Shown here piece by piece: positions 59,281-64,000 of a stretch of 64,000 nt of DNA (the stretch's first letter is position 1; each line of letters begins with the position of its first letter). Location: contig CBDCQL010000002.1 in assembly GCA_965220615.1 (NCBI GenBank), forward strand, positions 868,001 through 932,000, written 5' to 3'. Below the pieces are notes generated by a model. It had not been told where the DNA came from, did no database searches, and saw nothing but the letters and a program-made list of their open reading frames with translations. A program made the position numbers and the translations under genes. Origin of the DNA: JAGWBD01 sp965220615. Lineage in GTDB: Bacteria; Chloroflexota; Anaerolineae; Aggregatilineales; Phototrophicaceae.

Positions 59281-61673
59281 TAGCTGTTTCCTCCATTGCT
59301 GTGGGACTTGATAGTCTCCCATACGCGGCTGGGTGTAAGGGGCATGTCGATATGGCGCACGTCAAGGTGCGAAAGGGCGTCCACCACGGCATTGACGACG
59401 GCCGGAGTGGCAGCGATCGTACCGGTTTCGCCGGCGCCCTTGACGCCCAGCGGGTTGTTTGGCGTCGGCGTTTCGGTGCGGCCCAGTTCAAAGGAAGGCA
59501 GCAGGTCAGCGCGCGGAATGGCGTAGTCCATCAGCGAGCCGCTGACCAGCTGACCGTTTTCGTCATACTGGGCGCCTTCCCACAACGCCTGGGCAACGCC
59601 CTGGGCTATGCCTCCGTGTACCTGACCGTCAACGATCATGGGGTTGATGACCTTGCCGACGTCATCAACGGCGATATAGCGTTTGATCTCGACGTTTCCG
59701 GTTTCCGCATCCACCTCGACGATGCAGATGTGGGTGCCGAAGGGGTAGGTGCAGTCCGGCGGATCGTAGTATGAGGTCTCGTCGAGGAAGGGCTCCATGT
59801 CACCAGGCAGGCTCCAGCCGCCGGCGGCGGAGGTTGCAATGCCCATGAACTCGCCCACGACCTTGGACTGGTCCGGCGAACCCTTCACCTGCACTTTGCC
59901 AACACCCTCCTCATTGACGATGTACTCCACGTCTTCAATGTCGGCCTCGAACTCGTGGGCGGCGATGGCGCGCGCCTTTTCCTTGATGCGTTGCAGACTG
60001 CGCCAGACAGCGACACCGCCGACAGCGGTGCTTCGGCTGCCATAGGTGCCGTAGCCGAAGGGCGTACCGAGTGTATCGCTGTGCTGCACGTGTACCTGGT
60101 CCATCGAGACCCCGAGTTCATCGGCCACCAGTTGGGCGACGCTGGTCTCGTGTCCCTGGCCGTGCGACTGCGAGCCGGTGGTGACGACCACGTCGCCGGT
60201 GATGTGCATGCGCACGTTTGCGCTCTCCCACAGCGCCGCGCCCCAACCCTCGCCAAACATCCAGGCCGACGGCGCGATGCCGCAGATTTCGATGTAGGTC
60301 GAGAAGCCGATGCCGAGATAGCGTCCCTCGGCGCGGGCGGCCGCCTGCTCGGCCCGAAAATCCTCGTAACCCGTCATTTCCAGCGCCATGTCCAGCGCCT
60401 TGTCGTAATCGCCGCTGTCGTAGCTCAGCCCGTTGAGGAGGTTGTCGTTCGGCTCGTAGGGGAAGGCATCGTTGGGCACAAAGTTCTTGCGCCGCACTTC
60501 AACAGGGTCCATTCCCAGTTCACTGGCAACCAGGTCTACGGCGCGTTCAACGACGTAGGTCGCTTCCGGCCGTCCCGCGCCGCGGTAGGCATCGACCATG
60601 CCGGTGTTGGTATAGACGCCGGTCACGTGACAGTAGATGTTGGGGAACTGATAGGCCCCCGACAGCATTCGACCGTAGAGCGTGGTGGGAATGCCCGGCG
60701 CTACGGTTGACAGGATGCCGCCCAGGTTGGCGTAGGTCTTGACCTTCAGGGCTGTGATCGTGCCGTCCCGGTTTGCGCCAACCTCGACGTCGGTGACGTG
60801 ATCACGACCATGGGTGGTGGCGATGTAGTTTTCCGAGCGCGTCTCCACCCACTTCACCGGTCGCCCCACCTTCTTCGACAGGGCCGTGGTCAACACATAT
60901 TCCGGATACATGAAAATCTTGGCGCCGAAGCCGCCGCCGATTTGCGGCGAGATGACGCGCACCTTGTTCTCCGGCACGCCAAAGATGAAGGCGGTGAAGA
61001 GCAGGCGATGCACGTGCGGCGCCTGCGAGGTCATCCAGATCGTGTATTCGCCATTGACTGGCTCGTGCTGGGCGATGCAACCGCGCGTTTCCATGGGAGT
61101 GGGAATCAAACGCTGGTTGCGCAGGCGCTGCTTCACGACCACGTCGGACGAGGCCAGCGCCGAGTCGGCGCCCGCCTGGTCGCCGCAGTCCCATTCCAGA
61201 CAAACGTTGTTGGGCGCGTTTTCGTGCAGCTGTGGCGCGCCTTCGAAGGTGGCCTCCTCGGCGTCGGTGACGGCCGGCAACACCTCCCACTCGACGTCGA
61301 TCAACTCGACGGCGTCCTGGGCGGTGGCGCGGTCTTCGGCGACGACGACCGCGACGCCGGCGCCAACGTGCGTCACCTTCTCAACTTCCAGGGCGCGCGG
61401 TGTGTTCTCATGATCCGCCGAACCCCCGGAAGGCCAGGGGCAGGGCAGGGGATTGACGTCCATGAAGTCCTGACCGGTGTACACGCCCACGACGCCGGAG
61501 ACGGCTGCGGCCGCTTCGGTGTTGATGCTGACGATGTTCGCATGGGCATGCGGGCTGCGCAAAATGGCGATATGGGTCATGCCCGGAAGATTGATGTCCT
61601 CCAGATAGCGGGCCTCACCGGTGATGAGACGCGGGTCTTCCTTGCGTTTTACGGCCTTGCCCACTAAAGCCAT
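59280..61673 (-). CDS. coxL: CO-dehydrogenase-family molybdopterin large subunit, form II
   Basis: This 797-residue Mo-binding large subunit has KAVKRKEDPRLITGEARYLEDI at the N-terminus (short: GEARYLEDI), the GGGFGAKIFMYPE cofactor segment, SHGQGHETSVAQ, and the catalytic Glu in GVKGAGETG. The diagnostic loop reads AYRGAGR (about residue 366), which marks form II (putative CO dehydrogenase / other aldehyde or heterocycle oxidoreductases). It lacks the Cys of the form I AYRCSFR motif, so CO oxidation should not be assumed. Gene order S-L-M is kept on the minus strand with abutting starts. Confidence 0.9.
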   Translation of the reverse strand: MALVGKAVKRKEDPRLITGEARYLEDINLPGMTHIAILRSPHAHANIVSINTEAAAAVSGVVGVYTGQDFMDVNPLPCPWPSGGSADHENTPRALEVEKVTHVGAGVAVVVAEDRATAQDAVELIDVEWEVLPAVTDAEEATFEGAPQLHENAPNNVCLEWDCGDQAGADSALASSDVVVKQRLRNQRLIPTPMETRGCIAQHEPVNGEYTIWMTSQAPHVHRLLFTAFIFGVPENKVRVISPQIGGGFGAKIFMYPEYVLTTALSKKVGRPVKWVETRSENYIATTHGRDHVTDVEVGANRDGTITALKVKTYANLGGILSTVAPGIPTTLYGRMLSGAYQFPNIYCHVTGVYTNTGMVDAYRGAGRPEATYVVERAVDLVASELGMDPVEVRRKNFVPNDAFPYEPNDNLLNGLSYDSGDYDKALDMALEMTGYEDFRAEQAAARAEGRYLGIGFSTYIEICGIAPSAWMFGEGWGAALWESANVRMHITGDVVVTTGSQSHGQGHETSVAQLVADELGVSMDQVHVQHSDTLGTPFGYGTYGSRSTAVGGVAVWRSLQRIKEKARAIAAHEFEADIEDVEYIVNEEGVGKVQVKGSPDQSKVVGEFMGIATSAAGGWSLPGDMEPFLDETSYYDPPDCTYPFGTHICIVEVDAETGNVEIKRYIAVDDVGKVINPMIVDGQVHGGIAQGVAQALWEGAQYDENGQLVSGSLMDYAIPRADLLPSFELGRTETPTPNNPLGVKGAGETGTIAATPAVVNAVVDALSHLDVRHIDMPLTPSRVWETIKSHSNGGNS

Positions 61674-62138
61674 TTAGTCACCTCCTGCCTGCGCCGCCGC
61701 CGCCACGGCCTTCACGATATTGTGGTAGCCGGTGCAGCGGCAGAGATTGCCTTCCAGCCCGTGACGAATCTCATCCTCGTCCGGGTTGGGATTGTCGGCC
61801 AGCAGGGCCGTGGTCGCCATGATCATGCCAGGCGTGCAGAAGCCGCACTGCAGACCATGGTTGTCCCAGAAACTCTGCTGCATGGGATGCAGATCGCCGT
61901 TTTGCGCCAGGCCCTCAATGGTCGTGACGTCACAGCCATCTGCCTGAACCGCCAGGGAGGTACAGGACTTGAGCGCCTTGCCGTCCATGTGGACGGTGCA
62001 GGCCCCGCACTGACTGGTGTCACATCCGATTTTGGTGCCCGTCAGCCCCAGTTCGTCACGAAGATAATTGACGAGCAGGGTGCGGGCCTCCACATCACTT
62101 TCTCTTGTGCAACCGTTCACATTAACGCTGATTTTCAT
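61674..62138 (-). CDS. coxS: CoxS-type [2Fe-2S] small subunit
   Basis: This 154-residue iron-sulfur subunit has an N-terminal ferredoxin cluster (GCDTSQCGACTVHMDG with a further Cys in LKSC) and a C-terminal cluster (CGFCTPGM, CRCTGY). It relays electrons from the molybdenum site to the FAD subunit. It starts with ATG behind GGAGGA and ends against coxL. It is the second gene of the cluster after coxG. Confidence 0.93.
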   Translation of the reverse strand: MKISVNVNGCTRESDVEARTLLVNYLRDELGLTGTKIGCDTSQCGACTVHMDGKALKSCTSLAVQADGCDVTTIEGLAQNGDLHPMQQSFWDNHGLQCGFCTPGMIMATTALLADNPNPDEDEIRHGLEGNLCRCTGYHNIVKAVAAAAQAGGD

Positions 62139-62218
62139 GGCTCCTCCGAATAGCAGAAGTATCCAGTCAAAACAGGGACATTTGCGTCAAAGGCAATGCT
62201 CCTCGTATGTATTCGGGT

Positions 62219-62671
62219 TCATGCGGCCGCCTGGATCTGGCGGGCGAGATTGCCAAAAAAACGTTTGCTCATCATATTGGCCGCCGCCTTGATCAGGCGT
62301 TGCCCAACTCGCGCCAGCTTCCCCGAGATGTTGGCTTCTGCATCCCACTGGAGAACTGTGCCGCCACCATCCCTGTCCTCCAGCTGCATCACGACGTTGC
62401 CGCTGATTATGCTGCCCTGGCCTTCGCCGCTCACGGTCAGGCGGTAGCTGACGGGCGCCTGAATCTCGCTCATGCGCACCTGGCCGCTGAATCGACCGCT
62501 TACGGCGGCCATGCTGACCTTTGCGATCGCCCGCCAGGCGTATTCCTCGCCTTCCAGAGGGACAAACTCTTCCACGCCAGGGATCGCGCTGGAGATGGCG
62601 TCCGGGTCCATCAGGGTTGACCAGACCTGCTCGCGCTTTTCCCGGAAAAGGTAGGTTCCTTCCAGCTTCAT
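62219..62671 (-). CDS. coxG: CoxG-like SRPBCC family protein
   Basis: This 150-residue START/SRPBCC-fold protein (CoxG, carbon monoxide dehydrogenase subunit G family) starts MKLEGTYLF and contains the signature AISSAIPGVEEF followed by alternating beta strands and a C-terminal helix. CoxG homologues are linked to membrane attachment of Mo-hydroxylases and recently to quinone handling in related systems; here that role is by family only. It lies first behind the cox promoter, 80 bp before coxS. Confidence 0.85.
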   Translation of the reverse strand: MKLEGTYLFREKREQVWSTLMDPDAISSAIPGVEEFVPLEGEEYAWRAIAKVSMAAVSGRFSGQVRMSEIQAPVSYRLTVSGEGQGSIISGNVVMQLEDRDGGGTVLQWDAEANISGKLARVGQRLIKAAANMMSKRFFGNLARQIQAAA

Positions 62672-62706
62672 GCACTTTCCTGTCTACAGGATTGCAGTTA
62701 AGCGAA

Positions 62707-62735
62707 AGTATAAATCGCTTTGACATGCGCTGCAA
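62707..62735 (-). promoter_or_regulatory. Promoter of the cox cluster
   Basis: The minus strand has TTGCAG (62730-62735), a 17-bp spacer and TATACT (62707-62712). The transcript would start near 62700, about 30 nt before coxG, and could run through coxS-L-M and possibly on to thrC. Confidence 0.6.
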
Positions 62736-62827
62736 AGAAAAGTTGCCCGGCAGTCAACCGGAGCAGTAATCCCTTGTAAATCTTGCCTTTTCGGCCGCCT
62801 GACCCGAGGCCAAACGAGCGACCGTTC

Positions 62828-62856
62828 ATGACAAAGCGGCCCGTACCCGTTATACT
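62828..62856 (+). promoter_or_regulatory. Promoter of the rightmost molybdenum hydroxylase gene
   Basis: ATGACA (62828-62833), 17-bp spacer, TATACT (62851-62856). The start is near 62863, followed by GGAG 7 bp before the ATG at 62898. It diverges from the cox promoter within a 226-bp spacer. Confidence 0.6.
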
Positions 62857-62897
62857 TCCAGCGTTGGACAGTATTCCACTTGATTTGGAGACCCGGC

Positions 62898-64000
62898 ATG
62901 AGCGAATTTGCTGCGATTGGACAACCAAAACCGATCATTGATGGCAAGGCCAAGGTCACGGGAAGCGCGCGTTATTTGCCGGACATCAACCTTCCGGGCA
63001 CGCTGCATGCCCGCCTGGTTCCCTCAACCTACGCCCACGCCAACGTCCTCGGCGTAGACGACACTGCTGCCCTGAAAGTCCCGGGCGTCGCGGCCGTCCT
63101 GACACATGAAGACCTGCCGGACCTTGCTCCGGCCTCGCGCAATCGCCTCCTGCTGGCGCGCGGCAGGGTCATATTCGTGGGTCAACCCGTGGCCCTGGTG
63201 CTCGCGGACAGTGAGACCGCCGCGGCGGACGGCGCAGACCAGGTGGTCGTCGATTACGATCCCTTGCCTGCCGCCATGAGTTTCGCCGAGGCCGTGGCCG
63301 ATGACGCGCCGCTGGTCTGGCCGGATGGCATTCCGAAGGGCGCGGACGACGCGGGCGAGCACGGGGCCGGGGCCGGCGGCGGCGATGAAGAGGAAGAGGA
63401 TGACACGCCGAGCAACCTCGCTGCGGAAAACACGACGTCGCGCGGCGACCTGGCCGCCGGATTCGCCGAGGCTGATCTCATCTTGGAGCGCACCTACACT
63501 TCCCCGATGGTTCACCAGAGTTCGATTGAGACGCACGGCGTCCTGGCCCAGCCGGACCCGCTGACGGGCGGCATGAACGTGTGGACCAGCACGCAAGACC
63601 CCTTCGGATGTCGCAGCACCGTCGCCGACGTCCTGGGCGTGACTGAATCGATTGTCAAAGTGAAGGGCGCCGTCGTCGGTGGAGGGTTCGGTGCCAAATT
63701 TACGGTCTACGAGCCCCTGGTGGTTCTCGCCGCCCAGGCAGTCAACCGTCCTGTAAAGCTGGCGCTGACCCGCAGTGAGGAGATCGCCGCAACGACGCCG
63801 GCGCCGCCGCTGGAAGTGAAACTGAAACTGGGCGCCCGCAAGGACGGCACGCTGACGGCGCTGCAGACGGACGTCACCATGGATGCCGGTTGCTACCCGA
63901 TGAATCTTGCGAGTTTCGTGGGCTACCAGGTGGGCAACTATTATCCCGTACCCAATCTGGAGATCCGGGTGCGCGAGGCTCTGAGCTTCAAACCATCTGC
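62898..64000 (+). CDS. Molybdenum hydroxylase large subunit, 3'-truncated by the window edge
   Basis: The frame is open from ATG 62898 to the last base (367 codons) with no stop. The protein begins MSEFAAIGQPKPIIDGKAKV and follows the xanthine/aldehyde/CO dehydrogenase large-subunit fold: GSARYLPDINLPGTLHA (first domain), VGQPVALVLADSE, the QSSIETHG region, GGGFGAKFTVYEP as a cofactor-binding segment, and LALTRSEE. Residues ~147-175 form an unusual linker very rich in Gly, Asp and Glu, including six acidic residues in a row or nearly so, within the N-terminal domain. The catalytic C-terminal half is outside the window, so the substrate class cannot be judged. It is divergent from the cox cluster and has its own promoter. 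Confidence 0.82.
   Translation, partial: MSEFAAIGQPKPIIDGKAKVTGSARYLPDINLPGTLHARLVPSTYAHANVLGVDDTAALKVPGVAAVLTHEDLPDLAPASRNRLLLARGRVIFVGQPVALVLADSETAAADGADQVVVDYDPLPAAMSFAEAVADDAPLVWPDGIPKGADDAGEHGAGAGGGDEEEEDDTPSNLAAENTTSRGDLAAGFAEADLILERTYTSPMVHQSSIETHGVLAQPDPLTGGMNVWTSTQDPFGCRSTVADVLGVTESIVKVKGAVVGGGFGAKFTVYEPLVVLAAQAVNRPVKLALTRSEEIAATTPAPPLEVKLKLGARKDGTLTALQTDVTMDAGCYPMNLASFVGYQVGNYYPVPNLEIRVREALSFKPS

Noticed and set aside
59280..61673. Calling the cox cluster a CO-oxidising form I CO dehydrogenase
   Set aside because: The large subunit has AYRGAGR, not AYRCSFR, so only the form II family assignment is supported.
1..64000. Mobile elements, CRISPR arrays, defence systems, biosynthetic toxins or phage genes
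   Set aside because: I found no transposase or integrase motifs, regularly spaced repeats, att-like duplications or compositionally foreign island; the window reads as core chromosome with metabolic operons.

Overview
This 64 kb window is a GC-rich, gene-dense stretch of bacterial chromosome. I see no rRNA, tRNA, CRISPR array, insertion sequence or phage gene. Genes sit in long co-directional operons with 1-19 bp overlaps (ATGA, GTGA and TGATG junctions). The combination of a Trp T-box on a GC-rich trp operon, a LytR-CpsA-Psr protein, several molybdenum hydroxylases with cox-type maturation genes and a basic membrane-biosurfactant-protein (BMP) ABC transporter fits Chloroflexota best. That placement is an inference, and another GC-rich lineage is possible. 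Both ends cut genes: a dynamin-like GTPase on the left and a molybdenum hydroxylase large subunit on the right.

Layout. (1) 1-13.4 kb is housekeeping: dynamin-like GTPase, histone-deacetylase-like hydrolase, GT39-like membrane glycosyltransferase with a small membrane protein, aspS, aquaporin, LCP protein, lipoate/octanoyl transferase, then ligA and polX overlapping by one base. (2) 13.4-21.8 kb is the trp operon (trpE-G-D-C, a B3/B4-domain gene, trpF, a Nudix gene, trpB-A) behind a strong promoter and a complete Trp T-box riboswitch. (3) 21.8-28.8 kb is an aromatic operon (chorismate mutase, tyrA, aroA, aroE, aroC, aroK, aroB, aroQ). Its leader has a consensus promoter, a 27-codon peptide containing Phe-Tyr-Tyr, and an intrinsic terminator. 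This looks like leader-peptide attenuation of Tyr/Phe synthesis, and I consider it the most interesting regulatory signal here. (4) 28.9-37.3 kb holds glutamine synthetase, ricT, a LmbE deacetylase, an S51-like protein lacking the nucleophile, purA, a small membrane protein, rqcH and an unusual pfkA. (5) 37.5-43 kb is a minus-strand envelope-sugar cluster: GH-A glycosidase, family-3 solute-binding protein, two GT4 and one GT9 glycosyltransferase. (6) 43-53 kb has xanthine-dehydrogenase-like genes on the minus strand, divergent from a BMP-type nucleoside ABC transporter and an Ldh2-family dehydrogenase; the divergent promoter region carries two inverted repeats. (7) 53-62.7 kb is a minus-strand cox cluster (coxG-S-L-M, coxD-E, xdhC/coxF, a molybdopterin-binding-domain protein) running into thrC. 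The large subunit carries the form II motif AYRGAGR, so the substrate need not be CO. (8) 62.8 kb to the end has a plus-strand promoter and the start of a further molybdenum hydroxylase.

Together the two aromatic operons make chorismate from 3-deoxy-D-arabino-heptulosonate 7-phosphate (DAHP), and then Trp and the Tyr precursor. DAHP synthase and prephenate dehydratase are not in the window. Each operon has its own transcription-attenuation device: a T-box that reads tRNA-Trp, and apparently ribosome stalling for Tyr/Phe. The right third points to uptake and oxidation of purine-like or other heterocyclic compounds by Mo-hydroxylases.
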